The notes below the pieces were generated by a model. It did no database searches and was not told the DNA's origin. It worked only from the letters and a program-made list of their open reading frames with translations. Positions 13,313 through 26,095 of a stretch of DNA of 64,000 nt are shown in pieces. The DNA is from Aldrovandia affinis (Eukaryota > Chordata > Actinopteri > Notacanthiformes > Halosauridae). Positions within the stretch are counted from its first letter, which is position 1. Each line of letters opens with the position of its first letter. Made by a program: the position numbers and the translations under genes. The stretch lies in NCBI GenBank assembly GCA_029706075.1, contig JAINUG010000039.1, positions 3,223,501-3,287,500 of the forward strand, given 5' to 3'.

Positions 13313-13565
13313 GTAAAGTACTTCCTGTTTCCTGTTATGAGCTGTTGAGATTGTTCTCCACTATGGTTGACTGTGGGACATAGAGGCACTGTTCAACTGC
13401 TGTTCTTATATTTTTATACAAATAGAATGAGATATGTAACATTTTGGTTTGTGTATTCAGTTTGTTTCAGAAAATACAGTGATTTTACACCAGAGCCTCA
13501 ATTTTTAACATGCTGAAACAACCTGAAATGTTTGGTGTTCATTTTTTAAAAATCTGTTATGAAAC

Positions 13566-13591
13566 ATACACACACACACACACACACACAC
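13566..13591. repeat. Microsatellite (CA)n
   Basis: A run of about 12 CA units in the last fgf14 intron. Confidence 0.95.
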
Positions 13592-15445
13592 TAGTACACA
13601 TACCAGTGCTGTGTGAGCCCGAGAGATCGGAGTTAGGTATGCAGAGATTATAACAGGTCATCTATACTCGCACTGTCCAGGGGCCAATCCGTGCTCAAAG
13701 GTGCGTGAGAGCGCGATCTGCTTATTTACATTCACAGCGTGAAATACGGCCTGGCATGCCGCGAATTATGGCCATCCCCTCCTTGACATGCAATTTGTAA
13801 TGATATGTGGAGGCCCAATTTATGGCTGCAGTTGTAAAGAAGAGATAAGACGACCGGTGTCTATAAGGCTGTGAAATGTTGATGCTTTATGGCACTGTCA
13901 TTCCTGGGCTCATGCTCCTACTGATTTGTGTCCATTGTATTAAATTATGTTATACATAAATTACATCATAACATGAAATCAACTGCCAGGGTTGATGCAA
14001 TATATGTTTTTTTCCCTTTTCCGCCCCCCCTGCAATATGGCATTTAGGCTCGTCCTTTTAAAAGCCCTTGTAAAGATGTCATCAATTTCAGTGTCCTCAA
14101 CAGACCTGAACTTATTTTCAAACCGATGTTGTTATAACTTTCCAGAATCAATGATTCTAATTCTATGGTTTATATTTGATCAATGAGCCTTTAGTTGGTA
14201 GGTAAATGTGCCAGATAATGAGAGTATTTACCATGTTAAATGGTGTCTGCATAACGATGGCTGTTTTTGCAAGCAGGCTGTATTGCTTGGTAAGAGCTAC
14301 TCTTACCAGTACATATCTGGGCTAGGAATTATTTATCACAATTTACTTTACATTTACCTTAATAAGGAATTAATAAAACATACAGTCCATAAAGCCTGCC
14401 TGAGCATGAAATTGCTACTCTATGAGAATTACAGATTCATTATTCAAAACACCACCAATGAAGGGTTTAATTGCAATGCATTCAAAGGCACACAGAGTAT
14501 GCCGCCTTGTCTACTTTTTTAACATTTTGTGCATAACTCAATTTTACATACTATAACACAGAAATAACTTATGAATAGCTAATGTAATAAATCAATAATT
14601 CCATGCTCGTGAAGACATTATCTTTGTTTATGAAGGCCTAAAGTACTTGTGTAAAATGTTACCCATAATGCAAAAACTATTTAGTCTTGACTATCGGCAG
14701 TAAATCTCTCCACATTTTACCATAAGGACAATGAGGATGGCAGTCAGTCAGCCACATTAAAAGAAGCCCAGGCACCCAGAAAATGGGGGCAGGTTAATTA
14801 TCTACCTTTCATGCTTTGTAGCAATTATCACCTGCCAGGTTTTGGAATGGCTGCTGGTAAGTCAAGCACATCTCTTTCACTGGAGTGCAGGTCTAAAAAA
14901 AGCAGCCCATTCTGTACCATTAACCCAACCTGTGTTCTTTGTAGTGATGGGAGAATGACGTATGGCATCAAAAATTGGTGTTATTATCAATTATCTGTCA
15001 GTCACTGACTTGTCTGAACCAATCAAAAGGTTTTTCTGTTCCTGACAAAACACATTCGGGCGAATAGGGGAAGTGTCATATGATGCAAAACAATGTTCTG
15101 TTCCTTTTTCTTATTTCTGTATTTTTATTCTAGATCTCTCTGTCTTATGGGGGTTTGTATTGATGCGAAACAAATTTCTGTGCCAACGAAGTCTTATCTC
15201 ATCATTACCCTAGCCTAGGGGTAGCCTTGAGAGGCCCCGAGAGCTCTCATGAAGTAGCGCGTCAGCGTCTCGTTGTAACTCATTGTAGTTTTGTTGGCTG
15301 CACAATAAACGGTGTAAAGAGTTAAATCTTACACTGTAGGATTTTCCAGACATTTTCCACTCTTGAGTTCAGCAATTATTTTTCTAATACTAATTTGGGG
15401 TTTAGCCCTCCGCTATAGTCAACCCAATCACAACAGGGCCATTGC

Positions 15446-15656
15446 ATTACATTTGGCCATTTAGCAGGTGCTCTTATCCAGAGCAAATTATACAATTGGC
15501 ATTATACGTTTTTTAACATACAATCCATTTATGCAGCTATATATTTAGAGAATCGATTCCGATTAAGCACCTTGCTCAAGGATACAACAGAAGTGCTTCT
15601 AACTCACGGTACCTGGGAATCGAACCTGCAACAAGTTACAAGCCCAGACACTACCC
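15446..15656 (-). mobile_element. SINE with LINE2-type tail, reversed
   Basis: GCCATTTAGCAGGTGCTCTT then ATCCAGAGCAAATTATAC is the reverse of the fish SINE/LINE2 tail. Farther on, ACCTTGCTCAAGGATACAAC and GGGAATCGAACCTGCAAC match the reverse of the body and B-box seen in the copies at 59840 and 44601. It ends about 120 bases before the last fgf14 exon. Confidence 0.75.
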
Positions 15657-15774
15657 CTGTGAAACTTGGGAGAAGCAGATGGGAGTCCCCGTGTGACGTC
15701 GTCAGCCTCCTCGGGATCCCGGGCTCACCTGGTAATCCGGTCTTCCCCCCATCTCCCCTTGTCTCCCCCTGCAG

Positions 15775-15914
15775 TCGCCATGTACAGAGAGCCCTCGTTG
15801 CACGATGTCGGGGAGACCGTCCCCAAGGCCGGGGGGCCTCCCAGTAAAAGCACAAGTGAGCCGGTGGTGATGAACGGAGGGAAACCCGTCAGCAAGCCCA
15901 CCAAGGCCACATAG
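15775..15914 (+). CDS. fgf14: fgf14 last coding exon (C-terminus)
   Basis: The acceptor is a pyrimidine-rich run ending CCCCCTGCAG. The first two bases complete the Val codon begun in the previous exon. The exon encodes VAMYREPSLHDVGETVPKAG, GPPSKSTSEPVVMNG and GKPVSKPTKAT, then stops at TAG. The VAMYREPSLHDVGETVPK core and the MNGGKPV motif are distinctive of FGF14; FGF12 and FGF13 have different tails here. The GPPSKSTSEPVV stretch is more diverged, as expected for this disordered tail. Together with the previous exon it gives 112 residues, so the N-terminus, first two thirds of the trefoil and alternative first exons are missing from the window. Whether this is the only fgf14 copy or one of two fish duplicates cannot be told here. 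Confidence 0.95.
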
Positions 15915-16363
15915 CTGGGCCCGCTGAGCCGCGCTGACTACCACGGGGGAGCTCTACCCCCCCCCCCCAGGGCCCAGCCCAGACTCACACTCTCTCTGTC
16001 TGTGGATCAGGTTTCAGGCAACTCCCCTCCTCTCCCTCACCTTCTTTTCAGCCGTCTCATCGCCAGTGGGTTCAGTCCGGAGGGCGTGGCCGAGAAATCC
16101 GCGACGGGGGAGACGAGTGGATAACCAGCCAGACTCTAGAATATGGAATGCCCTACCAGATATGGAATGCCTTTTAAAATCTTTTTTCTGTAACTGTGAC
16201 AATCCACGAGAATGATGTATTTCACAGCCACACGTGGTACCTTGCCTGCTGACGGTTACCCATAATTCCCTCGTTCCGGCCCCCCTCAATTGCGGCGGAG
16301 TCCATGTAATTCAGTAGATCTGTTTTCTATAACGGAGTACGCCGGCGATGATCTGAGCAGACG

Positions 16364-16365
<2 letters not shown>

Positions 16366-16415
<50 letters not shown>
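16366..16415. repeat. Microsatellite (CA)n
   Basis: About 25 uninterrupted CA units in the presumed fgf14 3' UTR. Confidence 0.98.
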
Positions 16416-16419
<4 letters not shown>

Positions 16420-18645
16420 ATGGACTGTCATTGTGTATTTTTTACAAGTATACCCCCTCTCCTATCTCTTTCTATCTATCTCTCTGTTCACTCTCTCTAT
16501 CAGATACTTTAGGAGTCTTTTGCAGAAGCTATGTATGATTTTCTAATCCACGCACACATATGCGCACGTTCACATACACATGCATACATAGTGATACAAC
16601 AGTAGACAGCAGAGGTGGATTTGTTGCAGGGAATCATTCAGGAAGACCGGGGAGGGAGGGAAACTTCATGGAGACCGCCGAGCCAGTGCCTCAGGCTCAG
16701 AGTTAATTCTTTCTCCCTGATAATATAACCGCGCTCAAAGCTGGCAAACCGCTCCTGATGAGACCGTGGCTTAGGAAGCGCCGAGGCCACAGCGCTCGGT
16801 ACAAACGCCTCCGACAAGCCCCGGAGCTCTTTACAAGGAGCGCAAGCGCACCGCAAGCCTGACTCCGTCTGTGGCGACGGTTGCCAGGGACCTGAATTCT
16901 GTTTTTAGCCTTTGGTTTGTATCTTAGAGCGTGGGCTCTAGGAGGTATCTTTGGGCCTTGTAGGCCCCGGTTCTCCGCCCAGCCCAGACACACAACGGAC
17001 TCGTCTGAAAGGAGGCGGAAAAAAAAAAAAAGAAAAAGAAAAAAAAAAAAGCAAAGCGGCTAAATCGTTAAGTAGACGCCATCGCCGTTCGGCTGCATCC
17101 CCCATTCTGTTCAGCAAAAAGCATGGGCAAGGTTAGTGTTGTGTTCCATTCTTGCAGCTGCGATGCAAGAGAGAGCTTCTATTATAATGTTTTCACTGTA
17201 TAAAACGAAAAACAAACAAAAACAAACATACAAAAATGAACCTTTTTAAACGACTAGACATTACGAGATATTACGAGAGGATTTTTTCTCCTAGCTCAGC
17301 ATGCAGAGTCCAGTACAGCTCACATTGGCCTTTCACGTGCCTGGTCAGGCTTATAACCCAGCGTGCAAAAACTTGTACCCAGTCACCGCTGGGGGAAAGG
17401 TGCCTCATCTTTCATCCATTTCCGGTAGGAACCAAGTAGCATATTCAAGGGGCGGAAAAAAAACACTAACTTGAGATGTTTTTTTCCTCCCCTCTCTGCT
17501 TACAGAGATCGATCTTTAAATTACCAAAGTGTTCATGTCCTTGACTTCAGAACTAGTAACGGCAGTAGTGATAACGACGGCGACAAACAAAGGCTGACGA
17601 AACGCATCTTACTTTGTTTGCTTGATTTCACTGTGACGACAGTAAAGTTCCTATGTGTTCTCTTTTTCGTTTCGCATTCCTACATCACAAAGACAAAGGT
17701 CACCTTTTTGCTCATCCCCGAGGGTTATAATCAATGCTGTTGAGACTCATTTTAAACGGCTAGGCGTATCAAATAGATTACTGTACCTGCTCATGTGCAT
17801 GCATGTTTAAAGGACCAAAATATGCACACGTTTGAAAAGAATATTATCCTATGACCATGGTAGCATAAGTTGATATTTGGTTCCGAATTGGATCGGCATG
17901 TTACTATAAAAGGTTAGCTCATATCCATCCTCTAATTTAATTCCGTTTTCAGTTCTGAATCGTCCTTTGAATTTCTTCTTCTCATTATTTTTTAATGTAA
18001 ATGTACTAATGATTATCTGAATCAATCAAAACTATTTAGCATAAAAATGGTCTTGCTTTAACAATTTTCATAATAGTTTTATTAAATAGGAGTTGACATG
18101 ATTTAGACTCAAGTTATGCTGCTGAATCGCAAGTATGTTAAGAAATCCATTTGAATGTTAATGATTTCCGAAACACTGGAATTATGAGCTCATTTCCTGT
18201 AGGAGACCTTGAAGCACATTAAGACTTAAATATTTGTCTGTAAAAAAAGAAGAAGCTATGTTAAGGCTATTACACAGTACAATACTATACGCAAAAGACG
18301 TTTTAAATCTATTTAGGGCTGGTGTCCCACTTCCACATGACAAATAATCATTTTCAAACAGTGAACTCTACATGCTGGGCTAAACTTGCCCTGCAACACC
18401 AGTTGACTGGTTAAATGAAGGCTGGATTTATTTTTGTATATGACTGGTGTGTACATGTATGTGTTCTATCTCTATTATTATGGTTATTATTATGATTATT
18501 GTTGTTGTTGTTATTATTATTTGTCCTATACAGGTCGACTGTCATGATGTTTATTCCAATGAACTGTTGTCTTCGAATAATTTCTGGTACTCTCTGTTGA
18601 AACATTACTGTGGAAGAGGGGTCTGTGTTGTTCGTTTTAATTTTG

Positions 18646-18651
18646 AATAAA
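18646..18651 (+). terminator. Polyadenylation signal AATAAA (candidate for fgf14)
   Basis: This is the first AATAAA in a plausible context after the fgf14 stop codon, following TTTTAATTTTG. A backup AATAAA lies at 18838. Use as the fgf14 end is inferred. Confidence 0.4.
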
Positions 18652-18859
18652 TATATCATTTGTCTTCTGTCTCACCTGTTGCATGGGGAAGAGGATGGCT
18701 TTAAAGAACTGCATGTGGTAGGCTATGTGTATCAAGAACTGTTGGTATGTACTGCTAACTTTACATACATATATGCAAAGAGTTTGTCTGCACTGTACAG
18801 TTTGTGTTTATGTTGTATACACAGATACAACTTATTGAATAAAATATTTATATAAAGGC

Positions 18860-20660
18860 GTACTGTAATGTCAGTAACAAACTTAATGCAATACAGAGTG
18901 CAGTATATTATTGCACCGGTCATTCGAGGGGTTAAATTACCAGAGAGGTTGCCTAGTACTAAAAAGCATGAAAAGGCCAAAGCAAAGAGTTTCGATCTCT
19001 CTTATTTTCAATTAACTTCTTGTTTTTCTTTTTCTGGCCAGTCTTCTTTTCGGAGATGAGTGAATAGATAACGTGGAAGCACAGTATTTATGAACCTCTC
19101 CCTGAAATTAAGGCTGATGTACTTTCTTTTAATTACTTCTTGAACAAGTGTTCAACGGCTACAGATAAATTGGAAACTCAACGTTTGATGTAATTACTGC
19201 TGGTCAGAATGCTTACACAGTGAGAAGAAATAAATAATAGGGATAATGAAAATGGTTTATTTAATAACATAGAATATTGATTATATGCCATCTAGAATAG
19301 TTTTTTTTTCCTAAAATTATTTTGTATCATTTAATATTTTATAATTGATTGCTGTGTAAGATAACGAGTGTTGCACCATTTACATGCACTGTTTATGCTC
19401 TGCAGTACCTATGATTATTATTATTATTTAAAGTAAATGATACATAGCTAATATATCATAAATGATGTGATTGCAGTGTGTGTTGTTGATCAGTCTTCAT
19501 ACAGCACCTTCGGATAGAAACGATGGCTGGCCAAAATGTTCAAATAAAAATACACCACGTCGGAAATACTAATTTCCTTTCTCCCATCGTTTGAATTATG
19601 TTCATGTATCTGCATACTTATATGTGAAGCTTCTCCTGTATATGTAATCATTCCTGTATAAATGATTTTTATGACATTTAGTCGTATTGGAAACATATAA
19701 AGGGTTACAAGGTAATGTGTCTACAAAGAAAAAAAAGATGCTTTTGCTTCCACAGTTGTTTTACTTGCATACAACACTATAGTTTTAATAAAGATAATTT
19801 GTAATCAGTGAAATGAATGCTGTTATACAGGTGATATGCAGAAATCTGAATGAAAAATTATATCCACGTTTTGAGTGCTTCTCTTTTCTCAGTGTTCTTC
19901 AATATCTTTTGTGTTATTTGTGTGTGTGGGGGGGATGGAGGGGGGGCACCATGCCGTTTCTCACATAAACCTGGGAAAGCACTTTGCTGAAAGTGCACAA
20001 CCAATCATTTTAAAAAATCAGCCAGTGGCTGGTTTTCTGTTTTTCCACGGCGTTCATTTCCAAATAACAGGTACAGTATGTCATGATATTTTTTGTTTGT
20101 TTGTTTTTCAGAAAACACTTTAAAAAAAAAAGATATTTCATCTCAAGCTGCGATTAGATTAGCTTGTGTCAAATAGCTATTTCACCGCTGCTGATAATTT
20201 ATCCAGCAAAAAGCATATGCCATCCTTTAACGCAAAGTTACTCAGCGTCCTTTGGCATTAGTATTCCTTCCATCTCAAATTTCACAGAGATTCCAAGCAA
20301 TCACAGTTGCTATGGCTACTGGAGGAGGTGAGGAGGGAAGAGAAGAACTGAGGTATATCAGGTGAGCCATCAGTCATGTGAAAGGCTGTCGCTGCTCGCA
20401 TGATTCCTCTTGTCGCATTTCTGAGACAAGAATTTTTGTCCAGGGCCTCACTCTCTGGTTTTGTAAAATGCGCTTTACCAAAATACTATCGTTTTCCCGG
20501 AGTCAACCTCTCATCTGCTCTCCATTTCACAACAAAACATGTCAGCTGGCAATGGTGGCACAAACGTGACATTATTCAGAACATCCCAAACTGCTTGCAC
20601 AACAATGTGACACACTGTACATCATTATAGTACAACATTTCCTGACCACCACAGGTCCCA
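18860..20660. other. AT-rich intergenic sequence
   Basis: No gene, RNA gene or recognisable transposon was seen. The segment is AT-rich with scattered poly-A and poly-T runs. Confidence 0.6.
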
Positions 20661-20677
20661 AGGACTCCATTCTGCAT

Positions 20678-20830
20678 GCCCACAATGGTTAGGGAACTGG
20701 TCTTGTAACCCAGAGTTTACGGGTTCAGTTCTCAGATGGGGCACTGCCATCAGACCGTTGATTAATGTTCTAAACTTGAATTGCTTAAGTAAATATCCGG
20801 CCATATCAAGCATCAGGTAAATGGACAACG
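20678..20830 (+). mobile_element. SINE copy, forward
   Basis: AATGGTTAGGGAACTGGTCT then TGTAACCCAGAGTTTACGGG and TTCAGTTCTCAGATGGGGCA is the forward form of the family seen reversed at 59840-60072. It keeps a degenerate B box (GGGTTCAGTTC). The LINE2-type tail is not recognisable at the right end. Confidence 0.65.
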
Positions 20831-21269
20831 TCCGTGTGGTTTAGCTTCAGTGACCAGGTGTTCACATTTTAGGCATTTGGGACCCCACTGATTTCACCTG
20901 TCAGGCAATAATTCAATCAATTAAAAACAGTGAACCTCTTTATAAAGGAATCATTAGTTGTCTGAGAACTGATCTGACTGATTAAAGACCTTAGATGTGA
21001 ACATGGGAACATTTATTCTTCATGGCATGCATCGATTTTTTTGGCATAATGTGGCCTTGAGAGCCCCAGCTTCAGAAACCTCTGAAGTATATTATACATT
21101 ATATACATACAGTATATATAGTATATAATACAAGACTGATAACTATAGAACCAACTTAGTCAAGCAGCTGCTGGTATTTGCTCTAACCAATAAACTGAAT
21201 CTGATATCAATTACCTCAGCTCTTAAACCATGGAGTTAGGCTATAAAATATAATGCATTAAGGGTTTTG

Positions 21270-21312
21270 TTTTCCAAACTGTGGCCCGGGACCCACTGGT
21301 GGGTTGTGGAAA
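21270..21312 (+). mobile_element. hAT-like fragment
   Basis: TTCCAAACTGTGGCCCGGGA then CCCACTGGTGGGTTGTGG resembles the terminal part of Charlie-type hAT non-autonomous elements. No second terminus was found nearby. Confidence 0.35.
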
Positions 21313-22819
21313 AAATGACTTGTTGTACATTACTGCATACTTTCCACTTTCCACAGACATACATAGCATTAGTGACAATGCACATACAGTTGTTTTGACA
21401 TATTATGTTAAAACCATTTTAATTCAATCTAGAACATGTTGTTAGGCTACATTTTAAGAAGAGCTGGTTCACAGTCACAGAAAATGTACTTGCTCGTTAA
21501 ATAGGTCCACTGGTATCAAGGGGTGGCTACGTCCTTAGTCATGCGGAGGTGAGGGCAAAGTGGAACTATCTCTCCATCTGTGTTGCTGAGGTCAGATTCG
21601 GGGAAGTTGAAGTGTTTACTCCTGGCGGTAAAGTAGTAGAGAATGTAGCATTATTTTATTTATTTATCTCCCTGTGCTGAAAGCTGATCGTTGGCTGAGG
21701 CTGTTGTGAATGCACCCTGAGTAATGGCTTGGCACAGTGCTCAGAGTGAATCAGCAGGTGCGATGCTCTGTTGCAACGCACAGCAGCGGGGTGAAGTGGC
21801 ACGGTTTGCTTCCAAAATTGGGAAGACGACGAGCAACACTGCTTAAAAAATGCAAGAGCGTGTGGAAATGGATTTGCGTTTATTCCAGAAGGGATATTGC
21901 ATGCTGGCATTACTTTTGTCACATTTATTCTGATTATAATCCATTGATTGAAAGATTGCTGTTCTGAAAGTGTAATAGTTATTTGTTTTACATATTTAAA
22001 AAAGAATCTACAAAAACATTCTTTCACATATATTCATACATATCAAGCTGCAATGACCAAACAATCTAAATAAGATTAAGATGGAACCTGAAATGAATAT
22101 TCTATCACAAATGCATCACTCATTTACATACTTGATGCACTACCAGAAAAATAAGCCTATCGTGCACTTTTGTACTGTTAAGGGACTCTTCCTGGAGTAG
22201 TGGTCGGCTGATCTGTGTTCCAGAACATGGATACAATCAAGATCAGATAATACAATTCAGATCAGATAGAACAATCAAGAATCAGATACATATCCATGGG
22301 TGAGGCACCTGAGCAACATTCCTACAAGCCAAATGAGGAGGCTTTGATGTTGAGGAAGAAATTCTCCCTTTTAACCCGTGTGCCACTGCAATTAACCTTT
22401 TGCGAAGATGTTCGAAATTGCATACCTTTGCCACTCAAAGAACTGAAAGAGCCTCTTTGGTGCTTGGATGTTGAGCCTTTCCAAATACATTTTCCACATC
22501 ATTAATTAAATGCACAACGAGAATCACTTGCTTATTTGCATCATTAATTTAAAGAAAATGCCTTATGAATAATTCATAAATTAAATAAATAATAAATGAT
22601 AATTATGATAATTACTGCAAAGGGAAACAATTACATTTTGCAGGTACAGTAACCTCGGTACAAACACTTGATAAAGGTGAGCAAAAACAAGTTATATTTT
22701 TCCCAAAAAAAGATGTCAATTATTCACAGCCATAATAATTATTTTCAATAAAATAAATCTGCATTCTGCACATTTCATCTTCTATAGTGTTTTATGATAT
22801 TGATGAACATATTGGGGAT

Positions 22820-23140
22820 GAATCTGTAAGAATACAGAATTGGACTGCCCTCTTCAATTCAAACCATACATTTTCAACTGGGTTCAAGTCTGGAGACCCA
22901 GATGGACATTGCAAACTTTTGTTTTGTGGTCAGTAAAACGTTTCTTGGTTTATTTTTAGGTATGCCTGGCCTCAAATGGATAGTTCAGCAAGAAGGTGAT
23001 CCCAAGTTTCAATTTAATCCTGGTAGAGGGTAGAGAGTCAGGGTCTTGGTACTTGCTGGAGTTCATGATTCCATTGACCTTAATAAGATCCCTCAGACAA
23101 CTTGATGCAAAACAACCCCATAGCATCAAAGATCCACAAT
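22820..23140 (-). pseudogene. Tc1-like transposase remnant
   Basis: On the minus strand the frame around 22956-23150 has SLMLWGCFASSCLRDLIKVN then GIMNSSKYQDPDSL. This resembles the Tc1 transposase stretch with WGCFSASG, DLxKIxG and NxxxYQxIL motifs before the last catalytic residue. The surrounding text at 22860-22915 (GGGTTCAAGTCTGGAGACCC) also matches Tc1 in reverse. No open full-length frame and no inverted repeats were seen. Confidence 0.65.
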
Positions 23141-23159
23141 CACATTTCATTTTTCATAT

Positions 23160-25990
23160 TTTATATTTCATAAATATTCAAAAACACAGTTAAAAACATA
23201 TTCTTGGTGACATTCAAGTGTTAAACTCTTTAATTCTTCATGCTTAAAATTACCAATTTGTTGTCACACTGTTGGAGGCCTGCTGTATGTGAGCCATTTG
23301 CAGTTAAATGGTGAAATTTGGCAACTGCTTTGTTGAAAACCTGATAGAGACATATGCCACAACTAATGCAATTACAAAAATATTAAAAATGCTTACTACC
23401 ATAACAATGCAATGATGAACCTCTCTGGAATTCCCTAACTGTTAAATGTTCTCACTCTGGACACTGGAAGCAGTTTGTCTCATTCTCCAATACAATATTT
23501 CCTGCTCTGAATACTTACTGTAAACTGCAGATAGAAACAAATAATGAAATTATTCAATATAACTGAACAAATTACAATATATTCCAAACATTTCAATGCA
23601 CAATACGAGTGCTACAATTAATTAAGTCCTGTTAACTAGGCAATTTTACAAACTGAAATAGACAGAACTCAACAGCAGTACAACACCCTCCCTCTCTCAA
23701 CAAACCAAATAATGCCAATTAGCTAACTGTTCAACCCAGTTCAGTGCTGATTTATCCATTCATATGCAAAGACAGTGAAATGTATACAATATATGAGAGC
23801 CACAATTAAGCCATGCTACCAACCCATCTGTGTTTAATTCATTCATCAGGGGCCTTATTTATCAACAATCATAGATTTGTTTTGTGGAAAACTTTGCCAC
23901 TTGCCTATTGATGACACCAGAATACATGACTCGGCTTTGACCGTAATGCCCCCTCATTGTTCTCCTGGCTCAATAAACAAGTCGACAGTGAATGAAACAG
24001 AACAGCTGCCTAAAGATTTGCCATCATTCACAGCCCCCTTTAGATGCACTTTTTGTGATTCTCTGGGCTCTACAGATGCAGACACAGACACAGGGCCCCT
24101 ATGGGATGGAAGAGGGAAGAATACAGATCCAATGACACAAAGATTAGAGGTGTCAACCCCTATGTCCTGGTCAAATTCTCACAAAACTCTCTCTCTGCAT
24201 CTAGCCACCTAATCACCCCCTACGTCGGATTAGCTATACACTCCCTTGCATTCCCCGCACATATCAATGGCCCAGGCCATCACTGCATGTGGCTGTGGAC
24301 AGGGGCCTCACTTACTGGAGAAATTAATCATTTTCACACCATGTTTTCCTTCCAGCTAGCTGACTAACTGCCAAGCCAATATTTTATTTTCACATTCCAA
24401 GTAAATATAATGCCGTGCAATTTTGTTGGGCTTCTCTCTGGCGAAAGCCACTTGATTTATTGATTTACTTTTTACTGAAACCGGTGTCTCGACATCAGTC
24501 TTACTTAAGTCGCCAGTGTTTCTGTGAACAGATAAGTTCCAACAGCATACTAGACAAATGTATACTTGAGATGGACCATGCGTCTCATCAAAAATGAGGC
24601 TTAGGAGTCTGTTCTGAAACAGAAGCAGTGGGAGGCAGGATGCAGAGAGAGGGAAGAGGTTTCGTGAGTGCTGTGACCTGTATCCACCTTACCATGGTGC
24701 TGATTGAGTCGGTGTGAACAGGTGTGAGCTGTGTGAAGATTAACCAATGCCCTTCCACCAGAAATCTATGTATGGCACTAAGGCTGGAGTAGAAAGGTGG
24801 GAATTAGACAGGGAAGCTATCATGCACAAGTTGTATTGATCAGCGTCGTAGCAGTGACAATTGGCAAATCAAAGACTTGATTGTGTTATAACTGCCCTTA
24901 CATATTGCTTGCGAAGTAATTAGTGTAAAACAGAAATATATGATTGAAGACAAAACCTGGAACAAACAGAAAACATTAAACACATACAATTGTTGCATTG
25001 CAAACGTTTTACTTAAGCATACATATAATGCGGCCAGCAGTCCATTACTACAGTTAAGTGGCACGTCTGAGCATACAGCCTAGACTGATGTAATCACTTA
25101 TCAACGTCGCATCAGGTGATGCAGGTGTGTGTAGGGTGTCCCATTTCTTCCCACCGCATTTCCGTGCTTCTCGTTTTCCTTGTCCTCTACCCTTGTCTCC
25201 TTCTGCAGTTTCACGAAATCGACGAGGAGTAGGAGACGAGGGTAGGAATTGAGGAAAGATGACTGGGACTCAGCCATGGTGTCTGGTGTCACACTGCAGA
25301 CAGGGTGATAAAGCCACACAGCGCATAAGTTATAGAAAGTCGGGAAAAAGTGAAACTGGAAATTTTTAAATGGTGAACAATGATTGTAACAAATGTATGC
25401 TAAAATATGAACTACCACATTGAAACAATAGCCTATGTTTCAGATAAATGTTTGAGGATGTGGCTTAGCAGCAGTTCATCACATATTTTCTGTTGAATAT
25501 CGCTTCCTTTTTCTCCCAAGGAAAAAATCAAATGAAATAAATATGTACATCACATTTGGTATTTTTCCATGGCTTACAGTCCTTGACCTTCAGTGATGTT
25601 TTGCATATGGTTTACCCATCTCTTTTGTCCACCACTACACCACTGGCTAAGGGTTAACCGAATATGTATCCATTTAACAACACATTACAACGTGGAGATC
25701 GTTTTCCGTCCTCTCCTCCATCTCACAGTCTCTGCCAGAAGAGCTCTGCTTCTCAGCACAGCTGCGGGGAAACGGGAATATCTTCCTGCACCATCTGTCG
25801 CCACGGATACCGAGGCCACAGGACACAGAGCTGGGAGGCAGGGATGAAGGAGTGGGCACTGTCGTTCTCCCTCTCCTATTTTTTATTTTTTTTAGACACG
25901 CGTTTGTTTCGGGAAAGGAAGAGAAAACCCAACGTTGAGACCGGTTCAAGCGAACATGCTGTCGCTGCTTTGCTTCAGAAACGTCCCCTC
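23160..25990. other. Intergenic sequence, no gene seen
   Basis: AT-rich sequence with open frames of up to 120 codons that match nothing I know and lack codon structure. No repeats with clear ends. Confidence 0.5.
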
Positions 25991-26001
25991 ACCCACCCAT
26001 A

Positions 26002-26095
26002 CATTACATTTACATTTACATTTTAAACATTCAGCAGACGCTCTTATCCAGAGTGACTTACAAGATGTGCATTAATACATGGTAAGAACAATCAT
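26002..26095 (-). mobile_element. LINE2/SINE tail fragment, reversed
   Basis: ACATTACATTTACATTTACA followed by TTCAGCAGACGCTCTTATCC and AGAGTGACTTACAAG is the reverse of the fish LINE2-type 3' tail. The tRNA-like head was not identified. Confidence 0.7.

Larger units (their letters stand above)
13313..15774 (+). other. fgf14: fgf14 last intron
   Basis: The intron runs from GTAAAG to CCCCCTGCAG. It contains a short CA microsatellite and a reversed SINE/LINE2-tail copy close to its 3' end. The remaining 13.6-15.4 kb is mostly AT-rich unique sequence in which I see no gene. Confidence 0.9.
15915..18670 (+). other. fgf14: Likely fgf14 3' UTR
   Basis: No coding potential follows the stop codon. 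The stretch contains a long CA microsatellite and poly-A/G-rich runs near 17.02-17.05 kb. It ends with AATAAA at 18646-18651, preceded by a unique-looking stretch from 18520. A second AATAAA is at 18838-18843. FGF14 transcripts are known for long 3' UTRs, but the exact end is inferred from the signals alone. Confidence 0.45.
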
